Part shown: positions 31,924 to 40,503 of the stretch, piece after piece
Position numbering within the stretch: position 1 is the first letter of the stretch
Layout of the letters: the number at the start of each line of letters is the position of its first letter
Program-made: the position numbers and the translations under genes
Notes under the pieces: generated by a model
The model's database searches: none
The model's input: the letters and a program-made list of their open reading frames with translations, nothing else
Told to the model about the DNA's origin: nothing
NCBI RefSeq assembly: GCF_013205025.1
Contig: NZ_JABMLE010000001.1
Coordinates: 1,302,001-1,366,000, forward strand
Reading direction: 5' to 3'
Source of the DNA: Rathayibacter sp. VKM Ac-2857
GTDB lineage: Bacteria; Actinomycetota; Actinomycetes; Actinomycetales; Microbacteriaceae
Length of the DNA: 64,000 nucleotides

Positions 31924-33345
31924 TCACGAGTCGAAGCCCAGCCCGAGCGCGTCGAGGGTCCGCAGCAGCGGGTTCCGCCGGCCGCCGTCGTGGTCGGCGC
32001 GGTCGAGCGACCAGCGCGTCGCCTGGATGCCCGCCGTCGCGAACGGCTCGGGCGGGAACGGCAGCGGGCGCTTGCGCACCATCTCCAGCTCGGTCCGCTC
32101 GGTCGGCTCGCCGGCGAGGAGGTCGAGGAGCACGTCGGCCGCGAAGGCGGTCGTGCCGACACCGAGCCCCGTGTAGCCCGCGGCGTAGGCGACGCGGCCG
32201 GCGAGCGCGGTGCCGTAGAAGGCGGCGAAGCGGGTGCTGGTGTCGATCACTCCGGCCCAGCGGTGGCTGAAGCGCAGGCCCTCGAGCTGCGGGAAGGTGG
32301 TCAGGAAGTGCGCGGCGAGCGCGCGATCGGTCTCCGGGCGCTCCTCGTAGGCGGAGCGGATCCGGCCGCCCGGGTGGTAGACGGCGTCGTAACCGCCCCA
32401 GAGGATCCGGTCGTCGGCGGTGCGGCGGTAGTAGTGGAACTGGTTGGCGACGTCGCTGAGGCCCTCGCGCCCGGTCCAGCCGATCGAGGCCAGCTGGTCG
32501 GCGTCGAGCGGCTCGGTCATCAGGACGTGGTCGTAGACCGGGACGGTCATCAGGCGGGTGCGGGCGAGGAGCGAGGGGAAGGCGCTGGTGCCGAGGATCG
32601 CCTGGGACGCCGCCACGGAGCCGTGCGCGGTGCGGACGAGCACGCCGGCGCCGTCGCGCTCGAGGCCGAGCACGCGGCTGTCCTCGTGGATCTCGACGCC
32701 GAGCTCCTCGGCCACCCGCGCGAGCTCGCGGACGAGCTTGCCGGGGTGCACCAGGGCGCACTGCTCGGCGGGGGCGGCGAGGCCGGCCAGGAAGGTCGGC
32801 GAGTCGACCAGGGCACGCACCTCGGCGGTGTCGAGGAAGCGGCCGCCCGCGACGCCGTCGCCGTCCGCGAGCGGGCCGACCTGGTACTCCTCCACCGCCA
32901 CCGCGAGCGAGCCGGTGCGCTCGAAGTCGCAGTCCATGCCGTAGCGGGCGACGGTCGCCTGGATGTCGTCGAGGTTCCGCACACCCAGCTCCTCGAGCCG
33001 GGCGGCCTCGGCGGGCCAGCGCGCGAGGCCGTTCTCGCGGCCGTGGGTGAGGCTCGACTCGACGAAGCCGCCGTTGCGACCGGAAGCGGCCCAGCCGAGC
33101 GAGCGGGCCTCGAGCAGCACCACCCGGCGGCCGGGGTCGCGCTCCTTCGCGCGCAGGGCGCTCCACAGGCCGGTGTAGCCGCCGCCGACGACCACGAGGT
33201 CGGCTCGGACGGCGCCGGCGAGGGCGGGGCGCGGCGCGTCGGGGTCCTCGAGCCAGAACACACCGCGTCGGGTGCCGGCCAGGGCGGCGTCGACGACGGC
33301 GGAGTCGGGGGCGGATCGTTCGAAAACCGTGCTCGTGAGGGCCAT
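31924..33345 (-). CDS. FAD-dependent DAO-family amine oxidoreductase
   Basis: A 473-residue flavoenzyme. The FAD Rossmann motif is DLVVVGGGYTGLWSALRAKE, followed by VVLLEARSLGWAASGRNGGF, the block typical of gamma-glutamylputrescine oxidase-like and other DAO enzymes, and near the end GRVAYAAGYTGLGVGTTAFA. It should oxidise a secondary or primary amine with FAD and oxygen. The ATG at 33345 follows GGAGG by three bases in a good context. No polyamine or amino-acid transport genes lie next to it, so the substrate is not known. The gene is divergent from an AI-2E family transporter. Confidence 0.85.
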   Translation of the reverse strand: MALTSTVFERSAPDSAVVDAALAGTRRGVFWLEDPDAPRPALAGAVRADLVVVGGGYTGLWSALRAKERDPGRRVVLLEARSLGWAASGRNGGFVESSLTHGRENGLARWPAEAARLEELGVRNLDDIQATVARYGMDCDFERTGSLAVAVEEYQVGPLADGDGVAGGRFLDTAEVRALVDSPTFLAGLAAPAEQCALVHPGKLVRELARVAEELGVEIHEDSRVLGLERDGAGVLVRTAHGSVAASQAILGTSAFPSLLARTRLMTVPVYDHVLMTEPLDADQLASIGWTGREGLSDVANQFHYYRRTADDRILWGGYDAVYHPGGRIRSAYEERPETDRALAAHFLTTFPQLEGLRFSHRWAGVIDTSTRFAAFYGTALAGRVAYAAGYTGLGVGTTAFAADVLLDLLAGEPTERTELEMVRKRPLPFPPEPFATAGIQATRWSLDRADHDGGRRNPLLRTLDALGLGFDS

Positions 33346-33463
33346 AGTGCCTCCATTACGTCAGTTCTGCGTTCACTTCGCAACCGGATCCGTCGTTCCG
33401 GCGCATCGCTCCCGGGCAGGTCGTCCGCCGCGGTCGTACACTGCGAGGGAAATCGGAGGGGAC

Positions 33464-34630
33464 ATGCGAGCACGCCGACCGCGCGACGGGGGACGCGACG
33501 CAGCGGCGACCCCTCCGGCCGCGACTCCCCCGGACCCCGCGGCCGACGAGCCGCACGACGTCTCTCCCGGCATGCGGATCGCCGCGGCCTGGGGCTGGCG
33601 GGTGCTGGCCGTCGCCGCGCTGCTCTGGCTGGTCGTGAAGCTCGTCGCGCTGGTGCCGGTCGTCGTGGTGCCGGTGCTGATCGCGCTCCTGGTCACGGCG
33701 CTGCTCACACCGCTCCGCGATCGGCTCGAGCGCTGGCGGCTGCCGCGGCCGCTCGCGGTGCTGGTCTCGATCCTTGCGCTCCTGCTCGCGCTGGTCGGGC
33801 TGGTCGGACTCGTCGTCGTGCAGTCGCGGGCCGGCTTCGGCGGCGTCGGGCAACGGGCACTCGACGCGGTCGACGACGTGGAGGCGTGGCTGCAGGGCCC
33901 GCCGCTCGGCTTCAGCGACGTGCAGCTCGGCGACTGGGCGCAGACGGCGATCGACTGGGCCGACACCCAGGCGTCGACCATCGCCTCCGGAGCCCTCGCC
34001 GTCGGCTCGCAGGTCGCCGAGGTCTTCGCCGGCACGCTGCTCACGCTGTTCTCGCTGATCTTCCTGCTGCTGGACGGCCGGCGGATCTGGACCTGGTTCC
34101 TCCGCCTGATGCCGCGCGCCGCGCGACTGCCGCTCGACACCGGGGCTGCTGCCGGTTGGCGGACGCTCAGTCAGTTCGTCCGGGCGCAGCTGGGGGTCGC
34201 CGGGATCAACGCCGTCGGCATCGGAATCGGCGCGCTCGCGCTGCAGCTGCCCCTGGTCGTGCCGATCGCGATCGTGGTGTTCCTCGGCTCCTTCGTGCCG
34301 TTCCTCGGCGCGATCGTGACGGGGGCGCTCGCCGCGGTCGTCGCGCTGCTGTTCAGCGGACCGGTGGCCGCGCTGGTGATGATCGGCGTGGTCGTCGTCG
34401 TGCACCTGCTCGAGGGGCACGTGCTGCAGCCGCTGATCCTCGGCTCGGCGGTCAAGGTGCATCCGCTGGCCGTCGTGCTGGGCGTCGCGACCGGGCTCGA
34501 GGTGGCGGGGCTGGCCGGCGCGCTGTTCGCGGTGCCGGTGATCGCGACGCTGAACTCGGCGATCACGGCGATGCGGCACGATCCGGAGCGGCTCGACTCC
34601 GTGCCTCGCGATCCGGGGCGCTCCGCGTGA
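33464..34630 (+). CDS. AI-2E family transporter (paralogue 1)
   Basis: A 388-residue membrane protein with about seven to eight helices. The AI-2E hallmarks are the central amphipathic stretch, FVRAQLGVAGINAVGIGIG, the FVPFLGAIVTGALAAVVAL loop and LLEGHVLQPLILGSAVKVHP near the end. Members export small molecules or act as Na+/H+ antiporters; the AI-2 role is established for few. ATG 33464 follows GGAGGGG. The N-terminus has two diverged copies of an ATPP(A/D) pentapeptide. Its stop overlaps the next gene as GTGA. A second paralogue is at 61517. Confidence 0.87.
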   Translation: MRARRPRDGGRDAAATPPAATPPDPAADEPHDVSPGMRIAAAWGWRVLAVAALLWLVVKLVALVPVVVVPVLIALLVTALLTPLRDRLERWRLPRPLAVLVSILALLLALVGLVGLVVVQSRAGFGGVGQRALDAVDDVEAWLQGPPLGFSDVQLGDWAQTAIDWADTQASTIASGALAVGSQVAEVFAGTLLTLFSLIFLLLDGRRIWTWFLRLMPRAARLPLDTGAAAGWRTLSQFVRAQLGVAGINAVGIGIGALALQLPLVVPIAIVVFLGSFVPFLGAIVTGALAAVVALLFSGPVAALVMIGVVVVVHLLEGHVLQPLILGSAVKVHPLAVVLGVATGLEVAGLAGALFAVPVIATLNSAITAMRHDPERLDSVPRDPGRSA

Positions 34631-35493
34631 GCCGGCACCCCTTCGACCCGGCGGGGATCCCCGGGTCGGTGGTCCTGCCCGCGCTCGCCTGCCCGGTCTG
34701 CGGGGCGGGGCTGACGCCCGACGCGCTGCCGCGGCCGACCCTGCTGCGCTGCCCTCTGGGGCACAGCGCCGACCTGGCGCGGCAGGGCTACGTCTCGCTG
34801 CTGCGCGGCCGGCACGCGACCTCGGGCGACACTGCGGCGATGGTGCAGGCGCGCGAGGAGCTGCTGGGCTCCGGGCACTACCGGCCGATCCAGGACGCAG
34901 TCGCCGCAGCGGTGCCGGCGGACGCGCGACTGGTCGTCGACCTCGGCTGCGGGACCGGCGCGTACCTCGCGGCGGCGCTCGAGGCGCGGCCGGAGGCGAG
35001 CGGGCTGGGGCTCGACCTGTCGGCGGCGGCGGCGCGGCGGGCGGCGCGGGCGCATCCGCGCGCCGCGATCGCGACGGCGGACCTGTGGCAGCCGCTGCCG
35101 CTCGCCGACGGGTGCGCCGACGCGCTGCTGACGGTGTTCGCGCCCCGGAACGCGCCGGAGATGCAGCGGGTGCTGCGGACAGGCGGGGTCGCGATCGTGG
35201 TGACGCCGCGCGAGCGGCACCTCGGCGAGATCCGGCCGGTGTTCGGGATGCTCGGGATCGACGCCGGGAAGGCGGAGCGGCTCGACGAGCAGCTGCAGGG
35301 CTTCCAGCGGGTGGCGCGCGAGGAGCTGGATTACGCGGTCGCCATGACGCCCGGGGAGCTGCGCGCCGAGGTGCTGATGGGGCCGAGCGCCCACCACGTC
35401 GATGCGGCGGCGGTCGACGCGCTGCTGGCGGGACGCTCGGCGACGACTGCGGTCACCGTCGCGGTGACGGTGTCGGTGTACCGCGCGGCGTAG
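34627..35493 (+). CDS. RlmA-like 23S rRNA (guanine-N1) methyltransferase
   Basis: A 288-residue methyltransferase with an N-terminal zinc site formed by CPVC (Cys22, Cys25) and CPLGH (Cys42, His46), as in RlmA(I)/RlmA(II)/TlrB. The SAM-binding motif I is VVDLGCGTGAYLAAAL, and FAPRNAPEMQRVLRTGG and TPRERHLGEIR are characteristic of the family. It should methylate a guanine in helix 35 of 23S rRNA; some relatives give tylosin-type macrolide resistance. GTG 34627 overlaps the transporter stop as GTGA. The gene ends 27 bp before a region of palindromic repeats. Whether it is housekeeping or resistance type cannot be told. Confidence 0.87.
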   Translation: MSRHPFDPAGIPGSVVLPALACPVCGAGLTPDALPRPTLLRCPLGHSADLARQGYVSLLRGRHATSGDTAAMVQAREELLGSGHYRPIQDAVAAAVPADARLVVDLGCGTGAYLAAALEARPEASGLGLDLSAAAARRAARAHPRAAIATADLWQPLPLADGCADALLTVFAPRNAPEMQRVLRTGGVAIVVTPRERHLGEIRPVFGMLGIDAGKAERLDEQLQGFQRVAREELDYAVAMTPGELRAEVLMGPSAHHVDAAAVDALLAGRSATTAVTVAVTVSVYRAA

Positions 35494-35530
35494 GCGGAGG
35501 TCGGGACGGTCGCTTCCGGGGCGTTCCGAC

Positions 35531-35785
35531 GACGGTGGATCCACTGGGAAGAGACGCCCCTGCACATGCTGGTCGAGTAGCCCCGCAGGGGCGAATCGAG
35601 ACCCACCGTCATCGGCAAGGCTGGTCTGCAGACTCGTCCTTCTGACGCGGGTGGGTCTCGATACGCGCGCTGCGCGCGCTACTCGACCAGCAAGGATGTC
35701 GCCGCTCCTCCGCCGACGGAGCAGCCGCGTCGGGCGACTCTTCCATGCTGGTCGAGTAGCCCGGAGGGCGTATCGAGACCCACCC
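35531..35785. repeat. Palindromic repeat cluster B
   Basis: This occupies most of the 404-bp gene-free stretch 35494-35897. A composite element spans 35565-35693: an inverted copy beginning CATGCTGGTCGAGTAG, a core with CTGGTCTGCAGACTCGT, and a direct copy with TCTCGATACGCGCGCTGCGC. A lone inverted copy follows at 35744-35785. A flanking motif GACGGTGGATCCACTGGGAA (35531-35550) recurs beside other copies, for example near 37376. It lies between the RlmA-like gene and the DUF222/HNH gene. Confidence 0.88.
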
Positions 35786-35897
35786 TCGCCGAGACATCCG
35801 GAAGCGAGCCTCCTCCCCAGCGCCCGATCCGACAGCACTGTCCCCGATCGGCCCCTGCCCCCGCTCCGATGTCGGTGGTCCCTGATTCAATACGCGT

Positions 35898-37202
35898 ATG
35901 TCAGAAGATGAGAATGCGGCAGCACTCGCGGAGGTGCGCGACTGCTTCGACGACTCCGCCGCAGCCGAGCGCGCCGCCTCCCCGACGCGCCTGAGGGCGG
36001 CCGAACGGATGCACCGCGGCTACCGGATCGCGCTCACCGTCCCCGAGGCGTTCGCCCGCGGCACGACCCGCAGCGAGACCCGCGACCTCGTCGAGCGCTC
36101 CCTCCGCGCCGAGCTGGCGGTGGCGTTCGGCCTCTCTGAGCGGGACGTCTCCCGCCGTCTCGAGACCGCGCAGATGCTGATGGAGCACCTTCCCCTCACC
36201 CGTGCGCTGCTCCGCGACGGCCGGATCCTGTGGGAGACGGGCGAGGCGATCTGCAAGACCGCGAGCAGCCTCCCCGAGACCTCCCGCTCCGCACTCGACG
36301 AGCGCGCCGCCGACGCCGCACTCACGATGACGACGACACAGCTGCGCCGCGCCCTCAGCCGCTGGCGCGAGGAGCTGCACGAGCAGCCCCTCGCCGAGCG
36401 GCACGCGCGCGCGAAGGAGGACCGCGCGGTGTGGGTCACCCCGGACGTCGATGGGATGGCGACGCTGTGCATGCTCGCTCCCGCACCGGCCGTGACGGGC
36501 GCCTATGACCGGCTCCGCCGCATCGCCCGCACTCTCCGCGACGAAGGCGATCCGCGCACCCTGCAGCAGCTGAGCGCGGACGCGGCGATCGACCTGCTCT
36601 GCGACGGGGACATCGCCGGCACGACACCGAATGCCGAGCACCGGCCCGACCCGACCTTCGTCCCCGGCGTCCGTGCGGAGGTCCGCCTCACCCTCGCCGC
36701 GTCCACGGCCGTCGGCCTCGACGACGCTCCTGCGGACCTCGACGGCTACGGACCGGTTCCCGCGGACGTCGCCCGCGAGCTCATCCGAACGGGAGCCTCC
36801 TTCACGCGGGTGCTCACCGATCCGGACACCGGCGCCGTCACCTCCGTCGGCCGCACCTGGCGCGTGCCACCACCGCAGATGCGCCTCCACCTCCAGCTCC
36901 GGGACCAGACCTGCCGGTTCCCCGGCTGCACCCGCACCGCATCGACGGCCGAGGCCGACCACAGTCTCGAGTGGCGCAACGGCGGCGAGACGTCCCTCGA
37001 GAACCTCGTCAGCCTCTGCACGTCCCACCACCACGTCCGGCACGGAGAGCAGTGGAGCTACAAGCGGATCGACGACCACGGGACGCTCGAGTGGACGAGC
37101 CCGACCGGCCGGCGGATCAGCAACCGCCCGCCACCCCTGCCCGGGCGGCCGCCCGACCCGCCACCGGGACCTCGCTTCGACGATGCTCCCGTGCCGTTCT
37201 GA
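35898..37202 (+). CDS. DUF222/HNH endonuclease-domain protein
   Basis: A 434-residue protein of the multi-copy actinobacterial family often called 13E12-like. The N-terminal helical DUF222 region (TRSETRDLVERSLRAELA onward) is followed by an HNH nuclease domain near residue 330 with CRFPGC, ADHSLEWRNGGETS, NLVSLCTSHHHVRH and a Pro-rich tail. The metal-binding His/Asn/His and paired Cys are all present, so nuclease activity is plausible. The cellular role of this family is unknown. There is no clear ribosome site before ATG 35898, which suggests a leaderless transcript. It is bracketed by palindromic repeat clusters on both sides. Confidence 0.88.
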   Translation: MSEDENAAALAEVRDCFDDSAAAERAASPTRLRAAERMHRGYRIALTVPEAFARGTTRSETRDLVERSLRAELAVAFGLSERDVSRRLETAQMLMEHLPLTRALLRDGRILWETGEAICKTASSLPETSRSALDERAADAALTMTTTQLRRALSRWREELHEQPLAERHARAKEDRAVWVTPDVDGMATLCMLAPAPAVTGAYDRLRRIARTLRDEGDPRTLQQLSADAAIDLLCDGDIAGTTPNAEHRPDPTFVPGVRAEVRLTLAASTAVGLDDAPADLDGYGPVPADVARELIRTGASFTRVLTDPDTGAVTSVGRTWRVPPPQMRLHLQLRDQTCRFPGCTRTASTAEADHSLEWRNGGETSLENLVSLCTSHHHVRHGEQWSYKRIDDHGTLEWTSPTGRRISNRPPPLPGRPPDPPPGPRFDDAPVPF

Positions 37203-37451
37203 CGGTGGTGGATCTCGATACGCCCGCTCCGCGGGCTACTCGATCAGCATGCAAGGCCCGCTGCGCGGGCTACTCGATCAGCATGCAGTGGGTGCAGCGC
37301 GTGCAGCGCGTCGACATGCATCGCCCCATGCTGGTCGAGTAGCGCGCAGCGCGTATCGAGACCCTGCCCCTGCGGACGGTGGATCTACTGGGAAGAGCCG
37401 CCCGCAGGCATGCTGGTCGAGTAGCCCCGCAGGGGCGTATCGAGACCCACC
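37203..37451. repeat. Palindromic repeat cluster C
   Basis: This fills the 323-bp gap between the convergent DUF222/HNH and photolyase genes. A direct copy starts at the stop codon of the HNH gene (37203-37251). A half copy follows in tandem (37260-37285), then two inverted copies at 37327-37362 and 37409-37451. The hairpin arms differ between copies (CGCCCGCTCCGCGGGC against CGCGCAGCGCG) while the outer TCGA and CAGCATG parts are conserved. Only 37452-37525 is left and holds no gene that I can see. Confidence 0.88.
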
Positions 37452-37525
37452 ACCGCATGGACGTCGGCCTCGTCCCCGCCCGGCGCCGGCGCCAAGGCGT
37501 CCCCCTCCGCTCGATCGGCAGCGGG

Positions 37526-39004
37526 TCAGTAGCTCTCGCGGCGGCGCTCCTGGTCGACGACGGCGGCGCGGTCGGAGAGGGCGCGGAGGCCCGCGAGGGG
37601 CTGCGCCATCCGGTGGTTGCCGCGGAGGACGGGCTCGGTGCGGTCGAGGAAGGCCCAGTAGCCGGCGGTGACGGGGCAGGCGTTCTCGCCCAGGCGCACC
37701 TTCGGGTTGAAGCGGCAGCCGCCGCAGTAGTCCGACATCTTGTTGATGTAGGCGCCGCCGGAGGAGTACGGCTTGGTCGCGACGACGCCGCCGTCCGCGT
37801 GCTGGGACATGCCGATCACGTTCGCGGGCATCACCCACTCCGTGCCGTCGACGAAGACGTCGACGAACCAGTCGTTGAGCTCGGCCGGGTCCCAGCCGCG
37901 CTGCAGGCCCCAGTTGCCGAGCACCATCAGCCGCTGGATGTGGTGCGCCCAGCCGTGCCGGCGCACGTCGTCGAGGGTCTCGTGCAGGCAGTTCGCCTCG
38001 ATGCCGGCCGGATCGAGGTCGAGCAGCTGCTGCGGCAGCGGGGCCTTCGCGCCGAGCGCGTTGCTGCGCTCGCGGTAGTCCGGCCCGAGGTGCCAGTAGA
38101 GGTGCCAGACGTAGTCGCGCCAGCCGAGGATCTGCCGGACGAAGCCCTCGACGCTCGCGAGCGGGGCGCCACCCGAGGCGTGCTCGGCCGCGGCGGCGTC
38201 GATCACGGCCCGCGGATCGAGCAGACCGAGGTTGAGCGGAGCGCTCAGCAGCGAGTGCGCCATCGTCCAGTCGCCGGAGAGCATCGCGTCCTCGTAGGTG
38301 CCGAAGTCGCCCAGGCGGGACGAGACGAAGTCGGCGAGCGCCGCCTCCGCCTCCGCGGGGGTCGCCGCGAACCGGCGCGGGCCGTCCTCGCCGACGAGCC
38401 GGATCGCGCCCTCGCGCTCCCAGCGGGCGAGATCGGCGCGCACCTCCTCGTCGATGTCGTCCTCCTCCGGCCACCACGGATCGGGCAGCCCCAGGCGCGA
38501 GGCGCCCTTGGGCGGCGGGTTGCGGTTGTCGTGGTCGTAGTTCCAGCGGCCGCCCTCCGGCTGGTCGCCGCGCATCAGCACGCCGGTGCGCTCGCGGCTC
38601 CAGCGGTAGAAGTCCTCGAGCAGGAGGCGCTTGCCGGACTTCGCCAGCGCCCACTCGCGGAAGTCCTCCTCCTCCGTGACGAAGCCGCGGCTGGGCAGGA
38701 CGCTCATGCCGAGCCGGCGGGCGAGGCGGCGGCCACCCCGGGTCGGCGGGTCGATCACCTCGAGATCGTCGCGGCCCGCGAGCCCCTCGGCGAAGGTCTC
38801 GGCGCGGACGTACTCGACGCGGTCGCCGAGCTCGCGGCCGCGGTGGCGCAGCGCCGAGAGCAGCAGCTGCGCCTTCGCGCGGTGCATCGGCCGCCGCCCG
38901 AACGCCGAGCGGGCCTCGACGAGCAGCATCGGGCCGCCGTCGTCGAAGAGGGGGCCGAGCTGGCCGATGACGCCCCAGCGGGTCCGTGCAGTCCGTGCAG
39001 TCAT
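37526..39004 (-). CDS. phrB: FeS-type bacterial cryptochrome/(6-4) photolyase
   Basis: A 492-residue protein of the FeS-BCP (PhrB) family: an N-terminal antenna-type domain (GQLGPLF, RAKAQLLLSALRH), RWNYDHDNR, the FAD-binding core with FVRQILGWRDYVWHLYW and MVLGNWGLQRGWDP, and a C-terminal iron-sulfur region with CGGCRFNP and ACPVTAGYW; NCLHET supplies a further Cys. These enzymes repair (6-4) photoproducts with blue light using FAD, a lumazine-type antenna and a 4Fe-4S cluster. With the carotenoid operon it points to a light-exposed life. The start is ATG 39004. An inverted repeat lies upstream, between it and a divergent small gene. Confidence 0.9.
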   Translation of the reverse strand: MTARTARTRWGVIGQLGPLFDDGGPMLLVEARSAFGRRPMHRAKAQLLLSALRHRGRELGDRVEYVRAETFAEGLAGRDDLEVIDPPTRGGRRLARRLGMSVLPSRGFVTEEEDFREWALAKSGKRLLLEDFYRWSRERTGVLMRGDQPEGGRWNYDHDNRNPPPKGASRLGLPDPWWPEEDDIDEEVRADLARWEREGAIRLVGEDGPRRFAATPAEAEAALADFVSSRLGDFGTYEDAMLSGDWTMAHSLLSAPLNLGLLDPRAVIDAAAAEHASGGAPLASVEGFVRQILGWRDYVWHLYWHLGPDYRERSNALGAKAPLPQQLLDLDPAGIEANCLHETLDDVRRHGWAHHIQRLMVLGNWGLQRGWDPAELNDWFVDVFVDGTEWVMPANVIGMSQHADGGVVATKPYSSGGAYINKMSDYCGGCRFNPKVRLGENACPVTAGYWAFLDRTEPVLRGNHRMAQPLAGLRALSDRAAVVDQERRRESY

Positions 39005-39077
39005 GCTCGGAGGCTAGGCGGCGGTGGGGACATCGCGACAGGAGTTGCGCTCGGCGCCCGGAGCATCGGGGTGCGCA

Positions 39078-39119
39078 GGTGTCAAGGTGCGCGGATGTGC
39101 AGCCGCGACACCTTGCACC
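39078..39119. promoter_or_regulatory. Inverted repeat upstream of photolyase and divergent small gene
   Basis: AAGGTG (39084-39089) and GCGG (39091-39094) pair with CCGC (39103-39106) and CACCTT (39109-39114), leaving a loop of 8 bases and a small internal bulge. The wider region also shows GGTGTCAAGGTGC facing GACACCTTGCACC. It lies 80-115 bp upstream of the photolyase start, so it could be an operator for either gene. No known regulator site is recognised. Confidence 0.4.
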
Positions 39120-39182
39120 GGCGGACGCGGTGCAGGATCGTCGACTGCATCCACCCGACGCGATGAGGCGAGGAGCCCCGCC

Positions 39183-39503
39183 ATGGCACACGACGACGAG
39201 TTCGAGACCACCACGACCACCGAGAGCGGCGGCACGACCGAGGAGACGACCCGACGCGGCCGCCACCTCGCGGACGGCGACGCGGGCGGCGCCGGCACCG
39301 ACGGACACAGCACCGACACCTCGGACGAGGGCGAGTACACCGAGACCGACGGCGTCTCGCACACCGACGGCGAGGAGGAGGGCAGCTACGTCGACACCTC
39401 CTCGCACCAGGAGTCGACCACCGAGAAGGGCAGCTACGTCGACACCGAGGGCTCCGGGCCCGACTCCGTCGGCGAGGGCGAGTACACCGACCGCGACGAG
39501 TAG
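39183..39503 (+). CDS. Small acidic repetitive hypothetical protein
   Basis: A 106-residue, strongly acidic, hydrophilic protein made almost entirely of Asp, Glu, Gly, Ser and Thr. It contains imperfect repeats built on EGEYT and EGSYVDT (EGEYTETDG, EGSYVDTSS, KGSYVDTEG, EGEYTDRDE). It has no signal peptide and no hydrophobic segment, and is probably disordered; related low-complexity proteins are seen in other Microbacteriaceae, but none has an assigned role as far as I know. The ATG at 39183 follows GAGGAG. It is divergent from the photolyase and converges with a serine hydrolase gene. Confidence 0.65.
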   Translation: MAHDDEFETTTTTESGGTTEETTRRGRHLADGDAGGAGTDGHSTDTSDEGEYTETDGVSHTDGEEEGSYVDTSSHQESTTEKGSYVDTEGSGPDSVGEGEYTDRDE

Positions 39504-39526
39504 GCGGCGCGGGAGCGGGCCGGCCG

Positions 39527-40459
39527 TCAGTCCTGAACGGTCGCCCGCTCCGCCGCGACGAACGCGGCGATCGCATCGGCGCCCGGATGGTCGTCGGCGC
39601 TGATCGTCACGACCGCGTCGTCGGCGAAGACGAGCAGCTGCCCGTAGGCGCCGTGCAGGCGCCAGCAGGCGCCCGGGCCGTCCCAGCCGGCGAGGGCGTA
39701 GCGCTGGTAGCCCGGGCCGGTGCCCGCGGCGACCCACGCGGAGTGCATCAGGTCGCTCCACTCGGGAGCCAGGAGCCGCTCGCCGCGCCAGACCCCGCGA
39801 TCGCGGATCAGGCGCCCGATCCGGGCCGTCTCCTCCGTGCGAAGCGCCAGCCCGCTGCCCGCAACGATGCGGCCGTTCGGGCAGCGCTGCCACTCCGCCC
39901 CCTCGATGGCGAGCGGCCGCAGGAGCCTGCGGTCGACGTAGTCGCCCACGTCGCCGACCCGCGTCTCCAGGAGTCGCATCGCGGTGTAGCTGCTGGCGTT
40001 GGAGTACTGGAAGACGGGTCCGCGGGAGGGGCGGCGCAGGAATTCGACCGCGAGGTCGGGCCAGTCGGTCATCAGCGTGGGCGACCAGGGCAGGTCGATG
40101 CCGCTGGTCATGCTGAGGAGCCGGCGCAGCGTGAGGTCGGCGACTCCCTCGCCGAGATCCGCGGGGACGTCCGCGGCCAGCGGTCCCAGCGGCTCGTCGA
40201 GCGAGATCAGACCCTCGTCGACGGCCAGCCCGGCGGCCAGCACGCAGACGCCCTTGGCGACGGAGTGGACGTCCTCGCGGACGTCCGGCGTCCAGCGGTG
40301 CTCGGCCGTGTCGTCGCCGATCAGCACGTGCAGGCCGTGCGCGCCGAAGCCGACGGCGTCGATGTGCTCGACGAGACGGTCGCGGAAGGCCTGCGCTGCT
40401 GTGGGGGCCTGCGCTGCTGTCGGGTTCTGCGCTGCTGTCGGATTCTGCGCTGCTGTCAC
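39527..40459 (-). CDS. Serine hydrolase of the beta-lactamase/carboxypeptidase fold
   Basis: A cytosolic protein of up to 310 residues with all three catalytic motifs intact: SxxK as SVAK in EDVHSVAKGVCVLAAG, YxN as FQYSNASSY and a terminal HGAYGQ. LLSMTSGIDLPW is the conserved block after the active site. It should be an esterase or peptidase of the class C beta-lactamase family; there is no signal peptide. The N-terminus, from GTG 40459, consists of four 18-bp units encoding PTAAQ(N/A)-like hexapeptides before homology begins at AFRDRLVEHID, so the true start may be inside the repeat. It is divergent from an AraC-type regulator across about 44 bp. Confidence 0.85.
   Translation of the reverse strand: MTAAQNPTAAQNPTAAQAPTAAQAFRDRLVEHIDAVGFGAHGLHVLIGDDTAEHRWTPDVREDVHSVAKGVCVLAAGLAVDEGLISLDEPLGPLAADVPADLGEGVADLTLRRLLSMTSGIDLPWSPTLMTDWPDLAVEFLRRPSRGPVFQYSNASSYTAMRLLETRVGDVGDYVDRRLLRPLAIEGAEWQRCPNGRIVAGSGLALRTEETARIGRLIRDRGVWRGERLLAPEWSDLMHSAWVAAGTGPGYQRYALAGWDGPGACWRLHGAYGQLLVFADDAVVTISADDHPGADAIAAFVAAERATVQD
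40385..40456. repeat. 18-bp in-frame tandem repeat at the serine hydrolase N-terminus
   Basis: Four 18-bp units, each starting ACAGCAGCGCAG on the minus strand, run from 40456 down to 40385. The first two differ by one base; the third and fourth diverge in their last two codons. They encode TAAQNP, TAAQNP, TAAQAP and TAAQAF. Confidence 0.88.
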
Positions 40460-40503
40460 CGGGACAGTCTGCCCCGGCGCGGGCGCTTCCTAAGATCGTG
40501 GGC

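Noticed and set aside
34627-35493. Part of a 1224-residue protein starting at 31819
   Set aside because: The upstream part is antisense to the DAO oxidoreductase and out of frame with the AI-2E gene; the GTGA overlap at 34627 marks the methyltransferase start.
34627-35493. A macrolide resistance determinant
   Set aside because: The RlmA-like family includes housekeeping rRNA methyltransferases, and nothing in the sequence separates the two roles.
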